The notes: generated by a model not told the origin, from the letters alone. DNA of 25,425 bases from Larix sibirica (GCA_004151065.3 NWUY0300063793.1:1-25425), one strand, 5' to 3'; counted from the first letter of the stretch, positions 1 to 9,903 are shown. Made by a program: numbers and translations.

Positions 1-1428
1 TTTTGCTTGATGAAGGGTACATTTTTATTAAGGTCATGACAAGGAGTTCAACAATCAACACCACCAACATCAAGGTACATAGAGAGAGAGGAGGGGTTGA
101 TGTGCTTGATTAAATGCCAATCCCATACCCTCGTACCCCCTCATACATGATAGAATCTAGTGGAAACGTTGCAATTATGAAAACTATTAGGTTTGTTGAA
201 TTTATGGAACTAAAATTCTACTTTTTGCAGACCGGTTGGTTCCGGTCCAATTCTGATGACACTGCCAAAAACCCAACTGGGCTTTATTTCCCAAATTCCG
301 CCCTTTTTTTATGAGCATGGCCATATTTTCAATTGACTCACGATACTTTCCTAATTTATCGGCGATATATGTAACTATTAAAGTAACTTAATGTGGCATT
401 CGTAAACCACTTAAAATTCATGTGTTGATTTTATGGTAGGATCAGCTTAGCTGATCTAGTAACTAGTTTTATTTTAATGGTTTTCTGTACACAGATAAAC
501 TCTGAATTGATTTACTTTAATCAACTGAGCAGAAAGTGGGCCTGGGCCTGATTAACATAATCCTTCCAATTTACAATCCTGTAGTTGCTAGTTACAGTAA
601 ATTCAGGATTAAAAAAGGTATATTAATGATTAATATAAAGTACCTAAGTGGCATTCGTAAACCAGTTAAATCCATGTGTTGTTTTATGGTAGGATCAGCA
701 AATTCATTTTGAAAGGTAAAAGATTGAAATATGATTTGGTTTAATAACCGTATCTACGGTAACTCCCAACCAGAGCCTCGATTGTGTAGCTAAAACGCAA
801 AATTCTCAAAAGAGAATACCTCCACTAAAGAGTGTCCTATAAACAATGAGTAATTTAGAGCATAAGAAAGACCTGAGTTGAAACTGTGGCAGAAATTGAG
901 GGAAGTTTGACTACTTCTAGAATATATGTTTCCAGTTTTAGGTTGTGGCTAATGTTTAGTTACTTGGACAATCATCTGAAATTACTCCTCTGTTCTAAAT
1001 TAATTCATCAATTACTTCAACACACCTGCACGAAGTTGAAGTTGTTCTGACCTAAATTGGGAAAATTGCATTTTCCTTAACAATCTGACATATTACTCAC
1101 TCGGAAGTAACTCTAAGCGAACATAAGGATTTTATATCTATATAATTTTAGAGAAAGAGAAAGTAGTGTGCAAACAAGGAGGCCAGACTACAAGAAATAA
1201 AGGAATTCAAACAATTCGACCCTTAAATTACAGAACCGAATAATGGAGCTCTAAAATGCTTTGCTACGTCCTTAAATTCAAGCAATCAGAACAATGAAAC
1301 AACAGAGGCAAATCGTAACTCTGTCAAATACATTGCTAAATCCTATAAAGTAATTACAAATGACAGAAAAATAATTGTGATTTCAAACTAAAAAAAGGAA
1401 GCAATCTAAACAGGTTTCGTGTACTAAC
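1..1428. other. No gene seen; AT-rich non-coding DNA
   Basis: Apart from the 380-699 direct repeat I see no coding region, RNA gene or mobile-element signature. The open frame at 114-314 on the plus strand is short and low-complexity and matches nothing I recognise. If the minus-strand exon at 1521-1429 is real, this stretch would lie within its first intron. Confidence 0.5.
380..699 (+). repeat. Imperfect direct repeat, two copies about 255 bp apart
   Basis: Copy 1 spans about 380-446 and copy 2 about 637-699. Both run through the shared strings GTGGCATTCGTAAACCA and TTTTATGGTAGGATCAGC, with small indels between them. There is no coding content and no terminal structure, so the origin is unknown. 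A local duplication is the simplest reading. Confidence 0.75.
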
Positions 1429-1521
1429 CAGTTGTCCATTTGAACCTTCCGCAATTGCCCTGAGATCGAAAGTCCGGCCAGCACTTCCACCCGATGAATT
1501 TAGCTTGTTTCTCGTGTACAT
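1429..1521 (-). CDS. Candidate first coding exon of a host gene, function unknown
   Basis: On the minus strand an ATG at 1521-1519 opens exactly 31 codons. They end at a good plant-type splice donor, CTG|GTTAGT, with GT at 1428-1427, which would make a phase-0 intron. The peptide begins MYTRNKLNSSGGSAG and ends RTFDLRAIAEGSNGQL. It is mixed in composition and non-repetitive, unlike the low-complexity random frames nearby. The surrounding 1430-2600 stretch keeps more CpG than the rest of the window. It also carries a TATA-like element and a telo-box on the correct side, as expected for an unmethylated promoter and 5' end. No second exon is visible in 1-1428, so the intron would run out of the window. 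The frame is also open upstream of the ATG, so the true start is uncertain. I do not recognise the protein family. It could be a chance open frame. Confidence 0.4.
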
Positions 1522-1716
1522 TTTATATCCTCTGCATTGCTCTTTTTCAGACAGCAGTAAAATTATAAAATTTACCCTCCTCTTGAATTCTCTTTGCTTG
1601 AAGTCTATTTCCTTGGATCCGACAATGAAATAAACTCAACTTCTAATTTTTCACCGCACGGGCTAAGTTGCCGCGTTATTTACTTAATTTAACGAGATAA
1701 CACCCGTTGAACTTGA

Positions 1717-1723
1717 TTTTATA
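1717..1723 (-). promoter_or_regulatory. TATA-like element upstream of the candidate exon
   Basis: The minus strand reads TATAAAA here, about 196 bp upstream of the candidate ATG at 1521. The distance suits a core promoter with a moderate 5' UTR. In AT-rich DNA such a match is common by chance, so the call depends on the exon being real. Confidence 0.25.
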
Positions 1724-1970
1724 CACAGAAGAAAGTCCATACGTTTTGCTTTTAACAAACTTGTCTGAGGCAATTGAACGCCTGAGCGTTTCTTCGAGAC
1801 AAGATGATCTTCCGGAAAAGTTACAAACTCTTTAACTTTTGCAGAAAATCACTCAATTATGTGCACAGGTTTTCTCCAATTCCGGCATTAATATCAAACT
1901 TCTGATCGGATTTTCCATTTAGTTGTTTTGTATCTGAAAATTTTCTACAAAGACCTAATTTTTCAGCCGT

Positions 1971-1978
1971 AAACCCTA
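1971..1978 (+). promoter_or_regulatory. Telo-box (AAACCCTA)
   Basis: An exact AAACCCTA lies about 450 bp upstream of the candidate ATG of the minus-strand exon. Telo-boxes are a known element of plant promoters, often in genes for translation and growth. Eight bases can occur by chance. The position in the CpG-richer stretch is the only supporting context. Confidence 0.3.
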
Positions 1979-2063
1979 TTGCATTTCTAAGAACCAAAGC
2001 TTCGCCCTAATTTCAAGTGCCGAGACCGTAGTTCTCAGAATTGGAAGCAATGAACTCTTTAAA

Positions 2064-2186
2064 GCCAAGCCTCTATGGATTCGTCACAGGCACAGAAATT
2101 CATAGCCAAGCCTCTATGGATTCGACACAGGCACAGAAATTCATTGCCAAGCCTCTATGGATTCGACACAGGCACAGAAATTCATT
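2064..2186 (+). repeat. Tandem repeat, three copies of 41 bp
   Basis: Three nearly identical 41-bp units start at 2064, 2105 and 2146, each beginning GCCAAGCCTCTATGGATTCG. Copies 2 and 3 share ATTCGACACAGG, while copy 1 has ATTCGTCACAGG. Because 41 is not a multiple of three, the 83-codon open frame across them (2075-2326) reads each unit in a different frame, which argues against coding. The near-identity suggests recent slippage or unequal exchange. Confidence 0.9.
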
Positions 2187-2845
2187 CTTTGAAACGCGCT
2201 AAATATGGTGTCTGTAGCCAGCGTACACTGACAATTATAGTCATCTTCATGGCGCCAGCTGAAACTTGTCCTCTAGCGAATAGGATTTATTCAACGGCAA
2301 AAGATGCAAAGACTTTAATTTTTTGAAAATGAGCGAAGAGTGCATTTGGCCGTATAGAAGTCGTTGATTAAAGCCATCACATGAGATATTGCCACGTTCT
2401 GTTCCGATCACAGGGGTTTATTCGCTCGGAGAGCGATGGAAGTGGATTTGCAGAACTGTGATTAACCCCGGTCCCCAACATTTCACTTCATCTGCTTGCT
2501 TGCATACAGTTTTAGTCATTGTAGCCGGACCTGGAAAAGCCTAATTTTGCGTAACGACGTATTTAATCAAAGATCTACAGCAAGCCACCTGTTACCTGTC
2601 CCGGCCCCACGAGAGGCAGACATGACACCTAGCATTTATGGCGATCACCATTGGTACAGCGCCAAAATGTGTTGTCGAATCTCGATCCATGAATTAATTA
2701 TCATTATCTTGAATCGCAATTCACAAAGTCTAAGGTCTTTGTGTCTCGGAGGGTTGAATGGTAAGTGGAGGCCTATTCATGGTGAAGATTAATCTCGAAT
2801 TATAATGTCTCATTTTTCAACTACTTTCCATGTGTTATTTGGTAT
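2187..2845. other. No gene seen; unassigned low-copy sequence
   Basis: This stretch is somewhat richer in G+C and CpG than the rest of the window, with no LTR, LINE or tandem-repeat signature. Open frames at 2075-2326 and 2496-2792 match nothing I recognise and lack any domain pattern. Confidence 0.5.
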
Positions 2846-2863
2846 AACTCTCGAGTTAAAATT
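2846..2863 (+). repeat. Target-site duplication, left copy
   Basis: AACTCTCGAGTTAAAATT here matches AACTCTCAAGTTAAAATT at 3791-3808 at 17 of 18 positions. The pair exactly brackets the truncated LINE. The single difference is CG versus CA, the expected result of methyl-cytosine deamination after insertion. Confidence 0.9.
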
Positions 2864-3790
2864 TGCCACTTATAGACATTAGTCACAAAATTATCCACAT
2901 CCCAGGTCTGTCCCAAGTGAAACTCATCACACCTTCCAGCTTTGATCTCCTGGCATATTTGGGGGTTAGGAATTTGGCAATTTTTGAAGATAGAGAACTC
3001 AGTTTATATTTCTCTTCCAATAGTACTTTGACTTTTATCAAAGATTATAATACTAATGCTGGACAGAAACTTAAAAAACAACTTGGTACTTTTATCATTC
3101 CTTATCATAAACCGGTGGGATTTTTTGATGGTTCGGCCATTGGTGGAGAATGTGTTGTTGGTGGTGTGATCTACATCAACAAAGAACACCACATAAATCT
3201 TATGATAAATTGTGGACATGGAACAAATACAAGAGCCGAGCTACTTGGGTTATGGTGTATTATCACTGTTGCTGCCATCATGGGTCTACAGGATGATTGT
3301 GTTTGGGGACTCCAAGGTGACGATTAAATGGGCACTCAAAGAATATAATCTAAACATCTTATCTTTACATCGGTGGTGTCGCAGGATTCGTGACAAAATA
3401 CAGCTCTTCAAAGACATTTCATTTGAACACATCTACTGGCAATTTAACCAAACTGTTGATTCTCTCTCAAAAGATGCTCATGGAGGCGATGAGGGTATTG
3501 TTCACTGGACAGAATACATGGAAGATCAAGTCTGTGATGTGGGCAGGGTAAATCTGTTTGAACAGTACTAATATGAGATGATCATATAGTAAACATGGGT
3601 TGTAATTTTTTGTGATAATCATGGGAGAGCCAGCATAGTTTTCTTTTGTTTTTTGTATGAGAACTCCTAGAAACTTATTATGAACTTAAGTCTGGTTAAG
3701 ACTTAGGCTATTTTGTACTATTTGATTCAATTTAATGAATACTAGTAGCACATCTTTTTTCTTCTGAAAATAAATAAATAAATAAATAAA
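2864..3790 (+). mobile_element. 5'-truncated LINE insertion with RNase H domain
   Basis: The insertion is 927 bp and starts abruptly inside the linker between reverse transcriptase and RNase H. It runs through the RNase H domain, stops at 3569-3571, has a 3' UTR, and ends in an (AAAT)n tail at 3767-3790. An 18-bp target-site duplication flanks it. Truncation at the 5' end, an A-rich 3' tail and a TSD of this length are the hallmarks of target-primed reverse transcription. The 3' end carries TTTTTTCTTCTGAAAA, a short hairpin shared with the other two LINEs in this window. Low divergence between the TSD copies makes this a fairly young insertion, younger than its large neighbour. Confidence 0.9.
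2866..3571 (+). pseudogene. C-terminal LINE ORF2 fragment: RNase H domain
   Basis: The first segment (to about 3300) reads a linker with the typical RNLAIFEDRE string, then the start of RNase H. A one-base shift near 3290-3310 moves the frame. The second segment resumes at VFGDSKVTIKW and runs to the stop at 3569-3571. Four acidic positions of the RNase H fold are present across the two frames: D in GFFDG (about 3124), E in TRAELLGLW, D in FGDSK and D in QTVDSLSK. In the LINE life cycle this domain would remove the RNA strand after first-strand synthesis. This copy has no RT or endonuclease and no promoter of its own, so it is dead. Confidence 0.85.
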
Positions 3791-3808
3791 AACTCTCAAG
3801 TTAAAATT
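3791..3808 (+). repeat. Target-site duplication, right copy
   Basis: AACTCTCAAGTTAAAATT directly follows the (AAAT)n tail and pairs with 2846-2863. It fixes the 3' boundary of the truncated LINE at 3790. Confidence 0.9.
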
Positions 3809-3860
3809 GCAATTTTATTTTCGACATTTCTTAATTGCGACCTTAACATAATTTATGTTA

Positions 3861-4077
3861 TTTTTTTTCAAGAAGAAAAAAGTTGCAACTTGTTATTTTC
3901 AGGTTGAAAATCAAAGTTACATAAGTATGTCAAGGCCTTCTCCAAAATCAGATATCCATACAGTCTTATCACATAAAGGCAAAAAAACAAAACATCTAAA
4001 ATCCATGAAGGATCTGAAGGCTAAAATGTACCCCACCCAGGTCCTAACACAGACTACAAAGGATGAAAAAACAAATC
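3861..4077 (-). other. 3' UTR and terminal hairpin of the large LINE
   Basis: This is non-coding sequence after the ORF2 stop. On the minus strand it ends CTTTTTTCTTCTTG followed by eight A. TTTTTTC and GAAAAAA can pair around a five-base loop, giving a terminal stem-loop, with the tail providing one arm. The truncated LINE and the LINE at the right edge end the same way. Confidence 0.7.
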
Positions 4078-4500
4078 CTACAGAGCCCATACAGACCCCG
4101 AGTCCACTAAGGAATCATCCACAAATTCCTCAAAATGAAGAAGACCATCCAATGGCCCAATGGCTTCTTTTGATAATCTGATGGCTTCGTCATTAACCTC
4201 CCTATATATATGATGAAAATGAACTTGGTCAAAAGAATTAATCAATGATTACATGTTCCTGATCCAGGGATTCAGAGATATGGCATTAATATCAAACTTC
4301 CTCTCAGCCCAATTAATAAGGACTTGTGAGTCACCAAAAATTTCCATCACAAAATGCCCCTACGCAAAGCATACCATGAGTTCATCCTTCATATTGCTGC
4401 CAACACCGATGCCCATCCTGAGAAGGATTTTATGATTTTGTTTGATGTAAAGAGACATTCCAGCACCACATCACCCATTATTTGTTGCCCCATCAAAAAA
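4078..4500 (-). other. RNase H domain of LINE ORF2
   Basis: RNase H motifs are FGFFDGATNNG (first Asp), GVGSNMKDEL (Glu; RAEL in most relatives) and EIFGDSQVLINWA (Asp). The final motif reads NDEAIRLSKEA where relatives have xxEADRLSKEA, so the fourth acidic residue is replaced. Stops at 4473-4471 (TGA), 4362-4360 (TAG) and 4251-4249 (TAA) break the frame without shifting it. This copy is more decayed than the RNase H of the truncated LINE at 2866-3571. Confidence 0.85.
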
Positions 4501-4799
4501 GCCAAAAGATGTGCCTAAGGTAATCTTAGGAACCTTGATCGAACATAATTGTTTTTTGACAACAGGAACGGGGTAATCATTTAAGGCTCCAATGATCATT
4601 CTGTAGGTACCAAAAATAGATGTAGCAGAGTTCTCGAATACGAGGGTGTTCCGACTCCTCCAAATAGCCCATATCAAGAAGAGAGGCAGAGTCTTAAATT
4701 TAACATTCCTATGGAACCAATCAAAAAGACAATCTCTGAGAGTAGAACCTCTCCACTCATCCTGGAAGTTTAACCAGACCTGTAATTCAACCCACACAT

Positions 4800-5109
4800 T
4801 CTTAAGGAAACCACAAGATGTAAATAGGTGGTGGATGTCCTCTGCTCCATTTTTACATAGCAGGCAAATATTAGGCCCAGTGAAACCGTTTTTCATGAGA
4901 TTTGACCAAGTAAGTATCTTATTCCTGAAACATAGCCACAGGAAACATTTAAGTTTCAAGGGGATTTTCCACCTCCATAATTTTGAGTACCACCAACAAT
5001 GCTCAGGTGGATTCCCTTTATCCAATAAGGCATTGTAAACCTTCTTAACCAAGAGAGTACCATCACCACCCGGGTCGTTCAACACCAGAGTATCATTGGA
5101 GGCAGACAA
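4800..5109 (-). other. zf-RVT zinc-binding region of LINE ORF2
   Basis: This is the cysteine/histidine-rich segment typical of plant non-LTR RTs, with WWYSKLWRWKIPLKLKCFLW followed by the metal-binding pattern CLLCKNGAEDIHHLFTSC. The spacing CX2C, HH, then C matches the zf-RVT family. It links the RT thumb to RNase H and lies in the same frame as both, with no stop in this stretch. Confidence 0.85.
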
Positions 5110-5529
5110 GTGGATCCCTGCAAAAGTGAAGGACTCTATATACTTGTTCCATCATGGAGCCATATGCTCCGGTAGGCCCAATTCTTCAACCGAAATCCAG
5201 TGGGGGGTGACCCACTCATTACCAAAATGATAGGCATTCGACGGGACAACAAGTTTCCTCAGATGATGTTCCTTTACTAAAGGTGAAGGGAGATGATAAT
5301 CTGAGTCAGCCCCAACAACCAGATCAATACCAATAAACACATATGATCCATTTCCCACCTGCCTACAAATTTTCTCCCCAATAAGTGGATAAGTAACAAT
5401 AAGGCTACACCAGATGATAGATGCATTCTTGTGGTCGATGTCCAGCTTCCGGATCCACTGCAATACCGTATAAGTCTTGAGGTATTTGGTGCGAATATAC
5501 TTGCTCCATAACCCCGAGTCATTTTAGAC

Positions 5530-6560
5530 CCTCCACAGTCTCTTCGTCCGCACTGCTTCATTAAAAGTGCTCAAATTCATCAAACCCCAACCACCCAACA
5601 TTTTTGGCCAAGATAAACTATGCCAACTAGATAAATGAAACTTCCTTAATTCTAAATTTCCGACCCAGATGAAGTGAAATAATCTGCTATGAATAGTATT
5701 GAGTATTGTAGCCGGGATCCTCATCAACTCGAACCAATAGACCGGAATACTGAGAATGACCGATTGAGCAAGAATGAGTCGGCCACCTAAAGAGAGCCAA
5801 CGAAAATCCCAACTGCTAATTTTGCTTTCAACTTTTTTCACAAGCCAACGCCAGTCCTCCACACGATAACAATTCGGTTTTAAGAACTATCCTAAATACT
5901 TAATCCCCACATTAATGTGCTATGTTCTGTAGGGAAATATAGTCTTCATGCAATCAATAAAAGTATGGTCTCTGCAATTATAAAGAAAACTCGACTTGTT
6001 GGTACTGATGGACATACCTGAGGTTAAACAAAAGACATCAAATATATCCTTGTAGGTCATCCATTCATCAATTGAAGCAATGCCAAATATCATAACGTCA
6101 TCTACAGATAAAATATGTGAAATGGACAGAGCACGGGAGATATTGATACCCCTGATTTTGCGACCGGCTTATCAGCCTACTGAGGCCCTTAATAACCAAA
6201 ATAAACATTAAGGGTGATAAAGGGCATCCATGTCGGATACCCCTGCTACTGGAAAAAAACTTGGCAGGTGAACCTTTGATCAACACCGCAAAATGTGAAG
6301 AGGTGATACAAGCTAGTATCCAATTTGTTACCTCAATAGGAAGCCTAATCTGGAGAAGTATAAATCTCAAAAAGGACCATTCAATGCGGTCATAAGCCTT
6401 AATCAGGTCTAACTTTAGTATGAAGGCTTGGATATCTTTGACTTTAATAGAGTGTAAGCACTCCTGTGCAACCATGACCACATCAAGTATCTTGTATAAG
6501 AGATTGTATAAAGAAATTGGTCGGTAATCATTGAAATATGTAGGTTTGTCCTTTTTAGGT
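5530..6560 (-). other. Reverse transcriptase domain of LINE ORF2
   Basis: The RT motifs are in order: FNDYRPISLYN (N-terminal block), KLDLIKAYDR (motif A, catalytic Asp), RGIRHGCPLSPLMFIL (motif B), SVDDVMIFG near 6108-6082 (motif C, equivalent to FADD, both Asp kept) and LGGRLILAQSVI in the thumb region. Between LLYKI and VVMVAQEC about 30 residues normally present are missing, an in-frame deletion near 6495. A frameshift of one base lies near 6125-6145, just before motif C. TAG codons at 5922-5920 and 5889-5887 and a TAA at 5526-5524 interrupt the C-terminal part. Confidence 0.9.
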
Positions 6561-7299
6561 ATCATTGTGAGGAAGGTCTCATTGAGTTTTTCAGACATCG
6601 TTGCCTTAAAGCGCGATTCCTCCACAACCTAAAGTATGTCAAAACCCATAAGATCAAAAAAATGGAGAAAGAACTCCACAATCCATCCATCAAGGTCTAG
6701 ACTCTTCTCTCTAACAAAACCCTTGAGAACATTATGAATTTCTTCTATTGTCACTTCCTTGCCCATCAATTGTTCTTCATCCACATAGAAGAATTTAGGG
6801 AACAACTTTGCAATCTTCAGTTGGGATTCAATATTGCTCACCGACTCCTACTTATAATTCTGTTGAAAGTGATCTACAACTGCCTGCTTGATTGACATAT
6901 GGTTAGATAAAACATGGCCATCTGCACCTTTAATTTCCTAGATATAATTAATAACTCGCCTATGATTGGAAAATCTTTGAAAAAATTTGGTATTATGATA
7001 CCCCTTAGCTATCCAAAGTGCACGACTCTTGAGTCTCCACGTGTTTTCCATCTGGTTAAGAATACCCATCTTCCATTTTTTAGGATTCAATAAAGACTCT
7101 TTCCTCTCTGCAGAGAAGAAATCTTCCCCAACTGAGGCTTCCAACAGATTAAAACGATCCTCAAGATCACAAAGTTCCGCTGAGATGGATTTTTTCTTAT
7201 TCAAATCCCACTAGATCACCTCCCTACCAAGACGATTCAATTTTAACAGTAACAACTGCAAAGGGGAATGGTGATTTAAATGAGACATATCCTTCCAAC

Positions 7300-8071
7300 G
7301 CCGAGTAACCAATTCTGAGAAGTGCTCATCCTCAAGCCATGTACTGTTAAACTTGAAGGGAAAGGAGATCTTACAGGCCTCAAAATCCAATTGTAAAAAG
7401 ATAGCTTTATGATATGAGATTCTGGTAGGTTCACTCCATGACCGGTAACGGCCCAAAGCCCCAGAAAGAGTCTCATGGAACAAAAATATGTCCAAAAACT
7501 TAGCGACTCCATGTGTTCCTATCCTACCATTGCTCCAAGTAGGAACCAAATGAGCCGTAACAATGTCAACGAGTCCCAGTTCATCGAAATGTTTCTTGAG
7601 AAATGGAGAAAGTGGATCCACAAGATGTTTAGACCTCCAAATCTCATTCAAGGGTAAGGTGAAGTTAAAGTCTACCCCCAAAATAAGGTTTGGGTCTTGT
7701 AAAATGCCTGAAGTGAAAACCCGATCCCAAAACAATATTCTATTTTTGTATGGACCATATACATTCAATAATTTAAAATCATGCTCCACCCCCCTGAACC
7801 GGCCTTCAATTTTTATACCTGCACAAGTTTTGAATGCAGAGAAATCAACTCTCCTAGGGTTCCATGCAACCAGAAGTCCTCCAAAGTGTCCCTCTGCATC
7901 CATCCCACAACATAGCCAGTCGGATTTGAGCTTGAGAAAAAAGTCACATGCTTCCAAGCTAGCATGCATAGTTTCCTGCAAGAATACGACATCTGGTCGA
8001 GCGGAGTCTAACAACCTCTTTAATGCATTCCTTTTGGGTTGACTGCCTAGCCCCCGAATATTAAGAGACAT
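7300..8071 (-). other. Endonuclease domain of LINE ORF2
   Basis: This is an apurinic/apyrimidinic-type endonuclease (exonuclease-endonuclease-phosphatase fold), which makes the first nick in target-primed reverse transcription. Visible signatures in order are MSLNIRGLGS (metal-binding Asn), VVFLQETM (catalytic Glu), NVYGPY, LGVDFNFTL (the family's GGDFN, first Gly changed, D and N kept), PTWSNGR and SYHKAI. The last is normally SDHxP. The catalytic His is kept but its Asp partner has become Tyr. The in-frame TAG at 7213-7211 falls just after the domain. Confidence 0.85.
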
Positions 8072-9684
8072 AATGATCATTGAGAAATTCATCGTGGCCC
8101 ATGCATGCTCTAAGGGGCCTATCCAAGGAATCAAAATTCAAAGCAGCTGAGATACGGGTGGAGTGAGATAGCTCAGGGTTAATCCATTTGTCGTTGGGCA
8201 TCTTCTTATTATGTTTTTTCTGGGTAGTAACATTAGCAAATTGTATGGATCCAAAGGAGATATCACCCTCTGTCGTAGCAAAGTTCTTACCAAACATAGT
8301 TAAGGGGATCTGGTTCAGAATACTAGGATTAGACTCAGGGTGACAGGAAACGAGTGCTTCCCCTCTAGGACCCAAAGTTGCATCCTCAACAAGGTAAGGA
8401 GGGGGAGTTTCAGAGCAATCAATACAAGGGCCATCCTTGCGAATAGGAGAGGGCGAGATCCAAATGCCCAAGGAACTTGACATTCCAACCTTAGAGACCA
8501 AAGGTAGACTCAAACCCTAGGAAACTTCAGGTACAACACCCCCAGCTGAGGGAAGAACAATAGGATCATTCAGAGGAGCCGAGGAAATAGGAGGTTTCTC
8601 TAATGCAGTAGTGTCATCGTCCCCAATAGTTAAGGCCCCAAAAAAATCATCAAGAGATAATTATTTTAAGAACATGGGAAGAAAGGTTTTGAGCTTACCC
8701 AATAATTCCTTTGCAGGGAAAATGAGCGCCTGCTCTAGTTCATCAGCCTTCGAAGGAGCTCTCGAAACTGAACCATCATCAGACTCCTTAGTGCCCTTAC
8801 AAGTCTGCTGAAGATGCCCTGTCTTGTGACACCTGAAGCATCTAAAAGGAATCTTCCAATAATCGATCTACTATAGGAAAACCCCTTGATCCCATCGATC
8901 TTCAATATCTTCAGGAAGTCCCGTAGAGGAATCAATGTCCACTAAAACCCTAGGACACTTGTGGTCAGATTCCAAAAGAGTACTTTCCTCAATCAGTATG
9001 AACCTCCCTATAGAATTAGCAATGGCCATAAAAGGATAGAAGTTCCAACAGAATAAGGCAAATCCAGGGAGCATAGCCCAAAGATGTCTCCTCATGGTCT
9101 TTTCTCTCCAAGGATCAAAACCAGTATGCCAACGGAACAAAACAAAGGAGCCATGACCAATAACCCAAAAACGAGAAAGGATAATTTGCAAGGCTTCTTC
9201 CGAAAGAAAGTGGAAGTAGACCCAACCATTAACCAGTGGAATGATGCAAGGCATGTGGTTGATGAGTGGATTCCAGCATTTAGTAACCCACTCCAACAGT
9301 TCCATTCTATTCAGTCTAATATATTCAAATTTTCTGACCAGGGCATGAGAGGATAGATTTTGAACCATCTCAAGCGTCACATTGTTCCCCAAGGTGCAGA
9401 GAGCCCTACCTTTTTTGGATCTCTCTGATTTAATCCTCCTCCGCGACCTAGTCTTTGAACTAGAGAGAAAAGAAGAGCACCTTCCTCCTTCCTGCAAAGT
9501 AGGAGACTTCTGTGCCGACTCACAATCCAACCCCGAAAAACTAGGAATCTCAAAAGGATAAGACAGAGACCGTTTAGTATCCGAGGAGGGTTTGGGAGGG
9601 GAATGGAAGATTACGATATATTTAGGGTTGGTTCGAACACGTGTAGGTGAGAAAGGATGAGGGTTAGAAACTCCAAGTGTCGCC
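8061..9684 (-). pseudogene. LINE ORF1: DUF4283-like region plus CCHC zinc knuckle
   Basis: ORF1 of plant LINEs encodes an RNA-binding protein that packages the element transcript. Here one frame runs from an ATG at 9684 (MATLGVSNPHPFSPTR) to the stop at 8061-8063, about 541 codons, normal for the family. A basic serine-rich N-terminal third (SSSKTRSRRRIKSERSKKGR) leads into a DUF4283-like block with FVLFRWHTGFDPW, LWAMLPGF and CPRVLVDIDSS. A perfect CX2CX4HX4C knuckle, CFRCHKTGHLQQTC, follows at 8840-8799. The frame is never shifted. It is broken by two adjacent TAG codons (8873-8868), a TAA (8663-8661) and a TAG (8519-8517). The frame is open further upstream to 9731, but the ATG at 9684 is the better start by family comparison. 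The C-terminal end overlaps the ORF2 start. Confidence 0.85.
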
Positions 9685-9903
9685 ATCAAACCCCAGAGGT
9701 CTGACGATTGAAAAAAAAGGACACCCAACATGTGAATCCGAAATAGAACGAGGGATAGTCCAAAGAGAATGAAAAGGTTGGATCATAGTTCCAACACTAG
9801 TTAGTAAACCGCAGATGGATACATGAAAAAAAAAAACAATAAACTTGAGATTTACTGCAGTAAAAAAATTTACTTCCCACTTTTTAGCTTGGTTGGTACT
9901 AAG

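Larger units (their letters stand above)
4078..8092 (-). pseudogene. LINE ORF2: endonuclease, reverse transcriptase, zf-RVT and RNase H
   Basis: ORF2 is the enzyme that nicks target DNA and copies the LINE RNA into it. About 1,338 codons run from ATG 8092 (alternative ATGs at 8080 and 8071, the last starting MSLNIRGLG) to TAG 4080-4078. Domains in order: endonuclease, RT, zinc-binding region, RNase H. The first half stays in one frame to about 6140. A single one-base shift there, between RT motifs B and C, moves it to the frame kept to the end. In-frame stops begin at 7211, 6938, 6848, 6629, 5920, 5887, 5524, 5152, 4471, 4360 and 4249 (lowest base of each). Seven of the eleven are TAG. About 30 codons are also missing within RT. 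The protein cannot be made, but the domain plan is fully readable. Confidence 0.9.

Noticed and set aside
2075-2326. Open frame of 83 codons on the plus strand
   Set aside because: Nearly half of it is the 41-bp tandem repeat read in three different frames. No domain, and a TATA/telo-box region on the other strand explains the context better.
8735-8935. Minus-strand open frame across the ORF1 zinc knuckle
   Set aside because: The knuckle is in the neighbouring frame (that of ORF1). This frame is a shadow.
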